Origin: Platerodrilus igneus
Taxonomy: Eukaryota > Arthropoda > Insecta > Coleoptera > Lycidae
Assembly (NCBI GenBank): GCA_036346225.1
Contig: JARFIW010000110.1
Location: 19,222-83,221, forward strand
Direction of reading: 5' to 3'
DNA: 64,000 bases
Shown: positions 22,347 to 31,734 of the stretch, in pieces
How positions within the stretch are numbered: position 1 is the first letter of the stretch
Layout: each line of letters opens with the position of its first letter
Program-made: the position numbers and the translations under genes
Notes under the pieces: model-generated
Seen by the model: only the letters and a program-made list of their open reading frames with translations
The model's database searches: none
Told to the model about the DNA's origin: nothing

Positions 22347-23311
22347 TCAACTATATTATTCACTACAAGAATTTAAAAATGTATTTAAGCTACGGTTTAG
22401 AACTGAAAAAGATTCATAAGGTTCTTCGGTTTAAACAAGCCCCTTGGTTAAAAAAATACATTGATTTGAATACGAAATTAAGACAACAGTCAAAAAACAG
22501 TTTCGATATATGCTTTTATAAAAATATGATAAATTCGGTTTATGGAAAAATGATGGAAAACGTACGGAAATGGAAAGATGTGAAATTAGTGACCGAATGG
22601 GAAGGACGGTTTGGAGCTCGTAGTTACATAGCGAAGCCTAATTTTCACAGCTGCACTGTGTTAGATAAAGATCTAGTCTTAATAGAAATGAATAAATTAG
22701 AGGTTTATTTAAACAAACCCATTTATGTAGGTTTCTCTATTCTAGATATTTTAAAAACCTATTTATATGAATTTTACTATAGTTATATAAAATCGCAATT
22801 TGCTAACAAAGCAAAGCTGCTGTACACAGATACGGATAGTTTGATATACGAGTTTAGCGTTGAAGATATTTACTCTTATATCAAACAAGATATTCGTAGA
22901 TTTGATACTTCCGATTACGACCCTCATAACAAATATCATATTCCATTATCAAATAGAAAGGTTTCAGGTATTATGAAAGATGAAAACAATGGTGATATCA
23001 TGCTAGAGTTTCTAGGGCTTAGATCTAAAATGTACACTTACAGAGTTCAGGATAGGATAATAAAAAAGTCAAAGGGATCTTCCTTAGCAAGTATTAAGCA
23101 AATGTCTTTTGATGATTATAAGAATGCTTTGTTTTATAAACAGACTGTACAGAAACAGCAATGGTTAATTAGATCAGTCATACATGATGTCTTTACTATT
23201 AAACAAAACAAAATTGTTCTTAATCCAAGTGATGATAAAAGAATTCTTAGTACCTCAACCACTGATACTAAACCTTGGGGGTATAACTATACACTCAGAA
23301 ATGAATTGTAA

Positions 23312-23862
23312 AGCTTCAACCACTGGCTCAAATAAAGAATGCAATTTATTTTATCTCGATTAACATATAATATTTTTTAGTTATAAAACTTCAGTGTTAT
23401 GTTTATACCTGCACAAGTACGCCGTTTTTCGTTTTGGATGTATCTAAAAATAGGATACCTTTCAATCTGCCCGAGTTTGAACTATATTAGTATAAATGTA
23501 TTGTAGAGAAAAATAGTAGTAGTAACCGTTCTGTTTAAAAAATCCAGTTTGTTAATAACATACCAGTTAGTTTATTTGAGAAATGTATAACAAAACTTTT
23601 ATTTAAAATTGTCAATGTTTATGGCTGTTTACTAAATCACTTAATAATTCAAACATGTAAAAGATATTGTAAAAACATGTAAAAATATTAATAAATAGAC
23701 TGTGATTGCTAAATGATTTATTGTTTTTTCATAATTTGTAAAGGTACAGTAATAATAATAATAAAGTAATTATAATATTCTTATGCTGTTTGAGAGTGGA
23801 TTGTATTTGACTATCTTATCATGAAGTATAAGGCAATGACAAGATGTATTTGGCAAAACGTT
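23312..23862. other. Intergenic spacer between convergent polymerase and capsid genes
   Basis: AT-rich sequence between the 3' ends of polymerase B (+) and the major capsid gene (-). AATAAA-type signals occur just after the polymerase stop (near 23331) and near 23690. No ORF with family likeness. Part of it (from about 23690) is duplicated at 35845-36000. Confidence 0.6.
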
Positions 23863-24744
23863 TCAGCTAGTTTCAAATTCTAATCTAATATCGACAGTAC
23901 CAAATTTAAACGCTTCGTTTTGTCTAGAACAATCTATGACTACTAATGGTGCAATACTTCGTAAATCTTCACGTTTTTCTAATTGTGTTGTTGTTTTAAT
24001 GTTCCATGTATGGCGTTGCGTTTCTTGTAGAAGTTGATATTCATGCAACTCCCATCCTCTAAACGGAATATGCAAATCCTGATTTTGTGCAACGCATTCT
24101 ATTAAATTAATTCGTTGAGTATCATCAACGGCTACATGCGGCATTTTCCATAAAACTTTGTTTAAAACAACTTTTATTTCTTCATCGGGTGTAGGATTAA
24201 TTATAGCATTAGTATAAAAACTAGAACGAAGTAAAACTAACGCATGACGGAGGTTTAAAATAATTTTTTAAAAATCTTCGCATAATCCGAGAACCATTGA
24301 AAGGTTTATTGCAACATTAAAATTCCCATTGACATCAACTATTTGCGAATCATCCATAGGAAACCACCCAGCGTTTTGTAAATGTTTTTTTGATTGCTAT
24401 TATATGAAACATATCCCTTCATACGTTAATCCAGGATTCCGAACACGATCTACAATGACACCACCAATCTCACATCTAATTTCATCAAAAAGCAGCAAAA
24501 TTCCATTATTTACAAACTTTGCTGTCTGAGACGGCGTTCCATCTGTTCTAATTAATTTGCCTTCTACGTACAGCATACTCTTCGATGGTAAGGTGTATAT
24601 ATCTTGTTGTTGTATAGGGATTCTTATTTCATCATTATTGTTTAAAGATGTGTTAGCATAAGGTTGATGAGTATGTTTTTCAATATTAACAATTGCATTA
24701 TCGAAGTAAACTTTTTCACGCACGTTCAGTATTTCACTATTCAT
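23863..24744 (-). pseudogene. Polinton major capsid protein (double jelly-roll type), degraded
   Basis: The N-terminal frame (24744-24400) carries REKVYFDNAIVNIEKHTHQP, and the C-terminal frame (24144-23863) carries FRGWELHEYQLLQET and VVIDCSRQNEAFKFGTVDIR, blocks I recognise from insect Polinton major capsid proteins. The frame is broken near 24400 and 24270. The length is well below normal because an internal stretch is missing between the LEKRE and DLRSIAPL blocks. A fragment of a second copy at 35995-36250 keeps part of the missing segment. It would form the pseudohexameric capsomers of the shell; this copy cannot. Confidence 0.85.
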
Positions 24745-24752
24745 TCATCTTT

Positions 24753-24878
24753 TTAATTAAATAAATGCAGTCCTAACGATTGTAGAAACTGCCGGTTTTG
24801 TGTTGTTAGCGGTCTTGAAACAATCAATCGAGTGTCGATTGCTTTGAAATTTCCAGCATTTATAGCAATTCTTGACAT
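24753..24878 (-). CDS. 41-residue ORF between minor and major capsid genes
   Basis: An ATG-initiated frame fills the gap between the two capsid genes, ending 9 bp before the major capsid start. It contains RLIVSRPLTTQNRQFLQSLG. It is basic and has no recognised domain. Its position inside a co-oriented virion block and its undamaged frame make it a plausible small virion or assembly protein, but length alone cannot exclude chance. Confidence 0.4.
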   Translation of the reverse strand: MSRIAINAGNFKAIDTRLIVSRPLTTQNRQFLQSLGLHLFN

Positions 24879-24894
24879 GTTGCGTGCATTATAC

Positions 24895-25647
24895 TTAATA
24901 CCCATGGCTATTGCAGATTTTTTTTAAATGCAACCTTACAGTTAGCAGTTCTCCTCTGAAATTAACTAAATTTCCATCTTGATCTAACACTTTAACTATT
25001 ATTTCATTTATTATACGTGACCTGATTGGTAGATATATAATCGTAGGTGGGCACTCGACAATTTTAAAACCTGTAGGTACTTGAGGAAAAAATTCGTGTA
25101 TTACATGGGCTGGTTTACTATTTAAGTAGGATCCACTTGCAATATTACAATCGATTAAAACTGCATTCACTTTACAAATGTTGATCGCGTAGTCTGCTTG
25201 CTGCGTGACATATGCTAGCAATTTTCGCGGATTGAAACCAAGTAGAGAACCAATTGAATCCTTTTTGGTAAAATCCACATCTAGACTACATTTAATACTA
25301 CATTTAAGTGTATTATTGTCAGCTGTAATTTCTATATACACTGGCGTCTTTCTAGCGCTTCGTGATTGTTCCATACGACCACGCCATCTTTTATCACATA
25401 AAGCTTTTTAAAGATATTTATTAATTTCTCTAATCTCATAAGCACCTTCAGGTATTTCTATGAATTCTACGTTAGATCCATAATAAAATTTTTTATTTAT
25501 TCCTTTTTCTATGTTTGGAATTGTGTTATAAGACTCAAAATTTGTTAATCCTAATACGTACTTCGAATCATTATCCAAGTTTATAGGCGGATTAAAATTG
25601 CTTGTTAAAACTGAAGTGTTTCCGGTTAGAGTAAAAGTGTACGACAT
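24895..25647 (-). pseudogene. Polinton minor capsid (penton-type) protein
   Basis: Two minus-strand pieces in the same frame are separated by a single in-frame TAA at 25408-25410. The N-terminal piece has FNPPINLDNDSKYVLGLTNF and IPEGAYEIREINKYL; the C-terminal piece has IHEFFPQVPTGFKIVE and DQDGNLVNFRGELLTVRLH. These blocks characterise the Polinton minor capsid protein, which in related viruses forms single jelly-roll pentons at capsid vertices. At about 250 codons the length is normal. It lies between the major capsid and protease genes, the usual virion-module context. Confidence 0.85.
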
Positions 25648-25666
25648 GACAACTTCGTACGCAGTT

Positions 25667-26032
25667 CTATGTACTACTTAGAAATTGTAAGCATAAATGA
25701 CCGCAAAACACAGTACCGTACGATTGTTCTTGGTTAATGTTATAAAGAATTTTACATTTACCCCCGCTATTCAAATAATTTATCACCTCTGTTGGCGGTC
25801 GCAGGTTTCCGTAGCTGTCATAGTAAATAGCGCTACTACCGTACTTTTTATAAGAGGTCCGATGCGTACCTAAACCTTCTATTCCATCTAAATTAATTAT
25901 ACCACATTCTTTTAAATTAACTTTCTTGGGAAGATTGTTTCTCGTGAAAACTCCACGGAAATATGGTACTTCTAATTGCTTAACAAACTCTATTAATTCT
26001 ACATTGCTTAGTGCTCGATTAGGTAAAATCAA
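25667..26032 (-). CDS. Adenain-like cysteine protease of the Polinton
   Basis: An intact 121-codon frame of the adenovirus-protease type that matures virion proteins. The catalytic histidine lies in GTHRTSYKK (about residue 57), the acidic region in YYDSYGNLRPP (about 70-80), and the glutamine-cysteine part in NQEQSYGTVFCGHLCLQFL (about 99-117), with Cys followed by GH as in the family. The residue after the catalytic His, usually tryptophan, is arginine here, and the protein is at the short end of the range. It overlaps the next minus-strand gene by 4 bp, suggesting tight packing or shared transcription. Confidence 0.85.
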   Translation of the reverse strand: MILPNRALSNVELIEFVKQLEVPYFRGVFTRNNLPKKVNLKECGIINLDGIEGLGTHRTSYKKYGSSAIYYDSYGNLRPPTEVINYLNSGGKCKILYNINQEQSYGTVFCGHLCLQFLSST

Positions 26033-26863
26033 GTTGCGCTCCTTTGAGGTTTTGCAGGGGCTAAAAAAAGACCAAAACCTTTTTTATAAGGTTTGATGTA
26101 CATGCCGTTTCCGACTGCAATGTCCTCCATTGCCTTGTTATGACGTTGTTTTTCCGCTAGTTGTTCCTTAGCTATTTTAGTATCTGAAACTGCTTTTGCA
26201 ACAGCAGCTGCACCTCCAGTAAGAGTACCAAGGGCGCTTAGGTCTGCAAAAATTGGTATTAGTGGTAGAAAACCTCCTGTTTTAGGAATTGATATAATAC
26301 GAGCTGATTTAATATGCTTCTTTTGTTTTGCTGTAATGGCGGCCTTAATTGCTATGTTGATTGCATCCATAATATTAGATCATTTAGCCTTTTTTAAAGC
26401 TGTACGTGCTTGTTTGATAATACTTTTAATACCTAGCGTACTTCTTATTTTACGTTTCTTTATCAATTTTCTTATTTTATTGATATTTTTTGTTCTCAGT
26501 GATGCACAGGCACCCATACCAAGTTTTACTTTAGCTTTCATTGCGGTAGCTACTCCAAATGCTGCTACTTTTTCACCTAAAGACGAGTCAGCAGAATTTA
26601 GTCTTTCTGTAGCTAACTGAGCTAACTTCGAATCTGCTTGATGGCGTTTAGATAGATCCTTTTCTTTGAGTATGCAATATCGTGCTCCTTACAAGCCTCG
26701 TCTAACTTGTTTATTCCCTTGTCTCCCGAGCTAACCGTTCGATTAGTTTTGTACCCGGACCGCAAAATTTGTAACCCGGAATATGCGCTTCAAATGGTAA
26801 ATTGTTAATTTCAGTATTTAATAGTCCGTTCCCAGTAGTTTTAGAATTATTATATGTAATCAT
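26029..26863 (-). pseudogene. PLA2-like virion protein of the Polinton
   Basis: From an ATG at 26863 the frame shows IPGYKFCGPGTKLIERLAR, matching the calcium-loop start of parvovirus-type phospholipase A2 domains. The next frame piece, near 26700-26660, has the catalytic pair in ACKEHDIAYS. Frameshifts near 26710 and 26665 and an in-frame TGA near 26380 break it. The C-terminal part (26370-26029) has a hydrophobic Gly/Ala-rich segment (SALGTLTGGAAAVAKAV) after a basic stretch. In parvoviruses such a domain acts on membranes during cell entry; here I infer only family membership. It sits directly upstream of the protease gene. Confidence 0.8.
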
Positions 26864-26944
26864 TAGCGGACAACTATCCTCACAAGCTGTGCAGTAAATA
26901 AATAAAATATTGTGAATTAATGATTCTTTATATACTCGCCGTTT

Positions 26945-26979
<35 letters not shown>

Positions 26980-27015
26980 CCACTTTTTTACAAATCGAAT
27001 TTAGTACTTGCAAAC
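26864..27015. promoter_or_regulatory. Divergent intergenic region with (TA)n tract
   Basis: About 150 bp separate the start of the minus-strand virion block from the start of the plus-strand ATPase block, so promoters for both should lie here. It contains a TA microsatellite at about 26947-26975. No specific promoter motif was identified. A minus-strand ORF running through it is an artefact of the TA repeat. Confidence 0.45.
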
Positions 27016-27703
27016 ATGCGTGTTGTGAAACAATCAACACCTTTAACCATAAACAATAAAGACATTGGCGTGCAATCCTTAGCTAAAAAAAAAACATAGC
27101 GTTCTTATGCCTTCATCTATTTAATGTCTAGTTGTTGGTCCATCAAATTGCGGTAAAACCAACGTTATGATTGGATTGATAAAACATCCTAATGGTTTAA
27201 AGTTTGAAAACGTATATGTTTATTCTAAATCACTTTATCAACCAAAGTATCAATACCTTGAAAGTCTACTGCGACCAATAAAAGGGATCAAATATTATAC
27301 ATTTTCCAGTTCTGATAATATTATATCACCATCTGATGGTCAAAATAATTCTATATTTGTTTTTGATGATGTAGCTTGCGATAAACAAGGTATCATTAGG
27401 GAATACTTTAGTATGGGGCGTCATAAACAAGTAGACAGTTTTTACCTTTGTCAAAGTTATACTCGTATACCTAAGCAGTTACTACGTGATAATGCTAATC
27501 TTTTAGTTTTATTTAAACAAGATGATTTAAACTTAAAACACATATATGACGATCACGTCAATACTGACATGAAGTATGATAAATTCCGTGAAATATGTGC
27601 TGCTTGTTGGCAAGACAAATACGGTTTCTTAGTTGTAGACAAAGATAGTGATCCAGGTCAAGGAAGGTACCGTATAGGTTTTGATCACTTCATACATATT
27701 TAA
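27016..27703 (+). pseudogene. FtsK/HerA-type genome-packaging ATPase of the Polinton
   Basis: The Walker A motif VVGPSNCGKTNVM (27133-27171) and Walker B NSIFVFDDVACD (about 27340) identify the packaging ATPase that pumps DNA into capsids in Polintons and related viruses. The N-terminal piece starting at ATG 27016 is shifted in an A-rich run near 27095 and meets an in-frame TAA just before Walker A. From there to 27703 the frame is open and carries SMGRHKQVDSFYLCQSYTRI, the usual arginine-finger-like region of the family. The length of about 225 codons is normal. It leads the plus-strand gene block. Confidence 0.88.
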
Positions 27704-27769
27704 ACCTTGAAAGACGCAAGTATCGTTAGTATCGAAGAATTTTTTTTATTACAATAAACTTTTTACGCA

Positions 27770-28794
27770 ATGAACAAGGAGGCGATAAAACTTAAAAGAA
27801 TTTTAATTAAGAAAAGAAACATTGTAAAAAACAAATTGCGCCAGATAATGAAGTTGTCCAAGTGGAATCAATCTTACCCATAACATTGCGATTAGAAACT
27901 ATTACTAATAAACTGGATGGAGAAAGTGTGGTAAAGAAAGAAAAATTTAAAGAAGAAGAAGAACTGCCTCATAGCAGTGTAAAAAAAATTAAACCTAAAT
28001 TGCTAGAAAGGAACGTTGACTATATTGATTCGCCCGTTATTGTTCAGCATATACCGAATATAAAAAATGATGCCATAGAGGAAGATGATTATGATGATGT
28101 TGAGAATGAATACGAAGCAGAAGTTAAAAGAAATGCACAAGAAGCCCAGGAATATATACAAAGCTTTGCCGATTCATCTGGTATGACACATTATCTCGAA
28201 CAGCTACATCCGCTACCTCGAGAATATATTTACAATATGTTTAAAGATGTTAAGAACGAATTTGATCATAAATATGGTATTAGGTTTAACCCTGATTCAA
28301 ATGGTCTTATGATAGGCAATTCGAATTTCGCGTTGGATGATGAAAATGTTCTAATAAATGATTTGAAATATAAAGATACTCCTGGATTATACGAACTACT
28401 GTTTAAAAGATATCCTGTCGGGTACAGTCCGCAAGATCTAAAGTCGTACCTTGATATTGTGAAAAGAACAAATGCTAATAGAAGATATTATTCTGAAACA
28501 GAACAAATTTAGGGTAATACTTCATATAAGTACAAAAATATAATATCTACATTAAACATACTTCCCCAAACACCCCGTAGACCTAGAACATTACCCTATA
28601 GAAAGCGTCTTGGAGACGGTATGACAATGGAAGTATCAAATAACGCTATAGATTATTTATATTGGAATGATCCCAATGAACTTGTTGATAGATTACGACT
28701 TTTAGTTTCATCTCAGACTGCTGGACACACAGGTCACGGCAACGAAATAAATTCGATCATTGAAGAATTGCGTGAGACGAAAGTGATTAGATGA
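27770..28794 (+). pseudogene. Conserved Polinton protein of unknown function
   Basis: The frame shifts once near 27850; the main part (27862-28794) is broken only by TAG at 28510-28512. An acidic N-terminal half (EEDDYDDVENEYEAEV) precedes a conserved C-terminal half with LPREYIYNMF, YGIRFNPDSNGLMIGNS, YKDTPGLYELLF and, after the stop, YWNDPNELVDRLRLLVSSQ and AGHTGHGNEINSIIEELRE. I recognise this as a standard gene of insect Polintons whose role is unknown. It lies between the ATPase and the next conserved gene, ending one base before that gene's ATG. Confidence 0.7.
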
Positions 28795-28795
28795 T

Positions 28796-29239
28796 ATGAC
28801 AATTGACAAATTTGGAAGGCACTTACATAACCGTAAAATAGATATAAGTGAACAGGAATATGAAAACAAAAGTGAAGGTTTTGAAACCTTGATTGAGTAC
28901 AAGTTACATATGCTACATTACACGGTAGTAGCAACGTTTTACTCTAGTACATTCCTCGACGGTGACAAGACATTCCTTATTTTCAACATTAAACATAATT
29001 ATGAATTTCCTTATGAGGAAGCAGTCATTGAGAATATTAAAGGATACCCGCAAGACATTGAAATTCTTATAAACGAAAAAAGTTATATAATTGCACAGTT
29101 ACAATGATTTTTGCTTAAGCGTATGGATGTAATCAGCTTTCGTGACAGTGGTGCTATCATAAACAATACCACAATGTTTCTTGATTTTATATTAAAAGTT
29201 CCTTTCAAAGCAAGTGGAGCCCACGACATTCAAACATAG
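28796..29239 (+). pseudogene. Conserved small Polinton protein, function unknown
   Basis: Starts MTIDKFGRHLHNRK one base after the previous stop, a 'DKFG' start common among Polinton proteins at this locus. The first 103 codons are open, a TGA at 29105-29107 interrupts, and the frame then continues to TAG at 29237-29239 (FLDFILKVPFKASG). The middle is rich in beta-prone segments (KTFLIFNIKHNYEFPYEEAV). It may be a structural or attachment protein, but that is a guess from position. I have no domain name to offer. Confidence 0.6.
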
Positions 29240-29287
29240 AAGTATTTATTAATTGTATTTAATAAATCCTGATTAGAAAAAGGTATT

Positions 29288-30230
29288 ATGATAGTTGCTC
29301 AATCAAAAGTGAAAGAGGATATAGTAAATGAACTTCATAAACCAGCAAGAATAAATTTCAAGAGACGCAAAGTGATAGTAAAAGGTTTAAATGACCTTCT
29401 TCAGACCGATTTGATTGAAATGCTACCATATTCGCAAACAAACAAAGGATTTAAATACATTTTAGTAGTTATTGATTGTTTCTCCAAATACGTATGGGCT
29501 GTACCACTTAAAAGTAAAACGGGTATTGATGTTACTGCTGCAATGAAAACAATTTGAAATAAATTTAAAAATCCACCAAGAAATTTGCAGTCTGATTTTG
29601 GTAAAGAATATTATAACAAACACTTTCAATCCTTAATGCAGACATATCGCATAAACCATTATAGTGTTTTTTCTACAAATAAAGCATGCATTGTGGAACG
29701 TGTAATTAGAACTTTAAAGGGAAAAATGTGGCGCTTGTTTAACCTGAACGGTTCTTACAATTGGAAAAACAATTTAAGCGATATTGTGAAACAATACAAC
29801 AATACAGTTCACAATACTATCGGAGTCAAACCTGTAAAAGTTGATAAATCAAATGAAAAAACTATTCTTAAATCATCATTTACCCACATCAAACTTGCAA
29901 CCAAAATACCAAAATATTCAATTAAAGACAGTGTGAGGATTAGTAAACACAGGGAAGCATTTACGAAAGGTTACACGAAAAAACTGGTCAAATGAAATTT
30001 TTAAGATTAAAAAGGTAAACGTAACCAATCCTACAACATATATATTAGAAGATCAAGATGTGAAAGAAATCAAAGGTGCATTTTATGAAACGGAGTTGCA
30101 AAAGGTTAAACATCCAGGAATTTACCTGGTAGAAAAAGTCCTAAGAAAGAGTGGAAATAAAGTATTTGTAAAATGGTTAGGCTTCTCTAACGTACACCAT
30201 AGCTGGATCGATAAAAATAATGTTTGCTAG
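29288..30230 (+). pseudogene. Polinton integrase (RVE type) with C-terminal chromodomain
   Basis: A retroviral-type integrase that would insert the element and make the 6-bp duplication. The catalytic triad is visible: D in LLQTDLIEML (about residue 40), D in LQSDFGKEYYN (near 29590) and E in CIVERVIRTLKG (near 29690). A TGA at 29555-29557 and a frameshift near 29990 break the gene. After the shift come the SH3-like region and a chromodomain (YLVEKVLRKSGNKVFVKWLG, then HHSWIDKNN), a chromatin-reading module that may steer target choice. The N-terminal zinc finger is short or missing. It ends the plus-strand gene block. Confidence 0.92.
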
Positions 30231-30244
30231 AAGTTGTTATAATA

Positions 30245-30450
30245 ATAGTTAATAAGGCTAACATTGTAAAATTATATTAAAATAAATAATACAGACAAAA
30301 TCTTTCTATTGTTTTTTTTTATTATTATAAAGCTATTCTTTTAATAAAAAGGAATTTTGTAAGACTAACATTGTAAAATTATATTAAAATAAATAATACA
30401 GACAAAATCTTTCTATTGTTTTTTATTATTATCAAGCCATTCTTTTAATA
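30245..30450. repeat. Tandem duplication of about 110 bp
   Basis: The block GCTAACATTGTAAAATTATA, with AATAAATAATACAGAC, TCTTTCTATTG and TTCTTTTAATAAAAAG, occurs twice in a row (about 30255-30355 and 30362-30455). The second copy forms the 3' end of the minus-strand gene. A single inverted relative ends the outer copy near 32075-32130. Confidence 0.8.
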
Positions 30451-30913
30451 AAAAGTTATTTTGTTTTGCGCATTGCAGATTATTATTGCTTTGTCTACAA
30501 CAATGGATGTTATATTTTAAACGATTGGTGATTTTTAACTCCGATAGCTCAGGACAACCTAGTGCAAGCATATCAGTTACAAAGTTTTGCATTATATATG
30601 TTTCAATCAATTTCTTCTTTTCTAGACCCTTCACAAATACTTCTTCACCGGGTCGGATAATTTGCTTCAAATAAAGCGCTATATATTATGACACCATTCC
30701 AGCCGTTGAAGATTCATCCCAAGAAAGACCATGAATATTCCTAGTCACCCAGTCGTTATGTTTTATATGATCTTGACTCAAACAACTAGACTGCATTGGC
30801 AGTTTAAAAATTTGATGCCAAACATCACCTAACAACAAGTCCAAAACCGCAATTTCTTTGCACACAAACTCGTTTTTCTTGTATTTAAATCCCTGAATAT
30901 CAATTATATACAT
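30413..30913 (-). pseudogene. Small conserved terminal Polinton gene (VDIQGF-type)
   Basis: The minus-strand frame begins MYIIDIQGFKYKKNEFVCKE and continues with NDWVTRNIHGLSWDE, then an in-frame TAA at 30686-30688, then VFVKGLEKKKLIETYI, LGCPELSEL and CAKQNNFLLKEWL. A protein with this pattern occurs near one end of many insect Polintons and as orphan genes in insect genomes. The D.Q start and later charged blocks recall RNase H-fold nucleases, but no catalytic set can be confirmed. The second copy in this window (6242-6367 plus 31735-32110) is the site split by the inner Polinton. Confidence 0.65.
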
Positions 30914-30943
30914 GTTTGTATGTAAATATATGCAGTAAACTTC

Positions 30944-31734
30944 GACTAATTAAATTAATATTAGGAGCAATCTCCTTATATAGCAGATTACCACCATCTG
31001 CGTACTTTGCCAACCCACTTTTCAACCTATCACAAGAGTGAACACATTTTGAATTGAAACCGGCCCATGTGTATTTGCAGCCTCTAAACATAAATAAAAA
31101 ACATAAATCAGAATCCACTTTAATTAAACACAATTAACTTGAATGCGATATTTGGCATCTGTCATATTTTATAACTTCTCGCTAGAAAACCAAATTCAAA
31201 ACATCTATACACATTTTCTCTGCACTAACATTTTTCAACATACGTGTGTTTTGAAGTATGTATGTTCCATTGAAAGTAATATAAAGCCGATCCTAATTCA
31301 AAACGTGCCCACAAGTATTTTACATTTGAAAGTATATAAGAATTCATGTTTTCACATTTTACATTAAAAGTATATAACGCCAATCCTAATTCAAAGCGGT
31401 GCACGTGTAACTTCTTGCTAGAAAACCGAATTCAAAACAGCTACACACATTTTTCTCTGCACTTACATTTTTCAACATACGTGTGTTTTGAAGTATGTTT
31501 CATTGAAAGTAATATAAAGCCGATCCTAATTCAAAACGTGCCCACAAGTATTTTACATTGAAAGTATATAAGAATTCATGTTTTCACAACTATTTTACAT
31601 TGAAATGTTTTCACAACTATTTTACATTGAAATTATATAAGGCCGATCCTAATTCAAAACGGTGCACGTGTATTTTACATATGGAAAATACGTCTAAACA
31701 CGTTTTGAATTAGGACCGGCCCTACCCCTCCACT
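30944..31734 (-). repeat. Right terminal inverted repeat of the inner Polinton
   Basis: Inverse of 6368-6926 but about 230 bp longer, because it holds an additional internal repeat unit (GCGAGAAGTTATAAAG-type blocks near 31185 and 31410, TTACATTGAAAGTATATAAG-type blocks near 31320, 31370 and 31560). It ends at 31734 and is followed by the target duplication AGTCTA. Confidence 0.85.

Larger units (their letters stand above)
13093..23311 (+). pseudogene. Protein-primed DNA polymerase B of the Polinton, interrupted
   Basis: This enzyme would replicate the element from a protein-primed end. The N-terminal extension (13093-13860) carries a TAA at 13435, a frameshift near 13495, a TGA at 13734 and a TAA at 13851. 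The main frame from 13863 shows the 3'-5' exonuclease block VVYADLE (near 14440), a Cys/His insertion (CYICNKPF near 14727, then RDHCHFTGEFRGAAH), a second exonuclease block (HNLSGYDSHF) and polymerase motif A (FDVNNLYG near 15620). Bel-Pao and its duplication (15903-22351) cut it in phase; motif B (NSVYGKMM near 22530) and motif C (YTDTDSL near 22825) lie after the insertion. All catalytic motifs survive but the gene is multiply broken. Confidence 0.93.
6368..31734 (+). mobile_element. Polinton/Maverick element, endogenous, with two nested retrotransposons
   Basis: Termini are AGTAGAGGGGTAGGGCCGG on the left and its near-perfect inverse ending at 31734. A 6-bp duplication AGTCTA borders both ends, the hallmark length for Polintons. 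The cargo is the classic set: protein-primed polymerase B, retroviral-like integrase, adenain-like protease, FtsK/HerA-type packaging ATPase, and major and minor capsid proteins, plus PLA2-like and accessory genes. The span is 25.4 kb; subtracting the RTE-like (about 3.7 kb) and Bel-Pao (about 6.4 kb) insertions leaves about 15 kb, normal for the group. Most genes are broken, so it is a fossil. It resembles adintoviruses, but virion production cannot be judged. Confidence 0.95.

Noticed and set aside
26336..26620. Plus-strand hydrophobic ORF of 94 codons
   Set aside because: It is antisense to the basic and hydrophobic part of the PLA2-like gene.
26864..27040. N-terminal extension with IYIYIY repeats on the minus strand
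   Set aside because: It is translation of a (TA)n microsatellite; the PLA2-like gene more plausibly starts at 26863.
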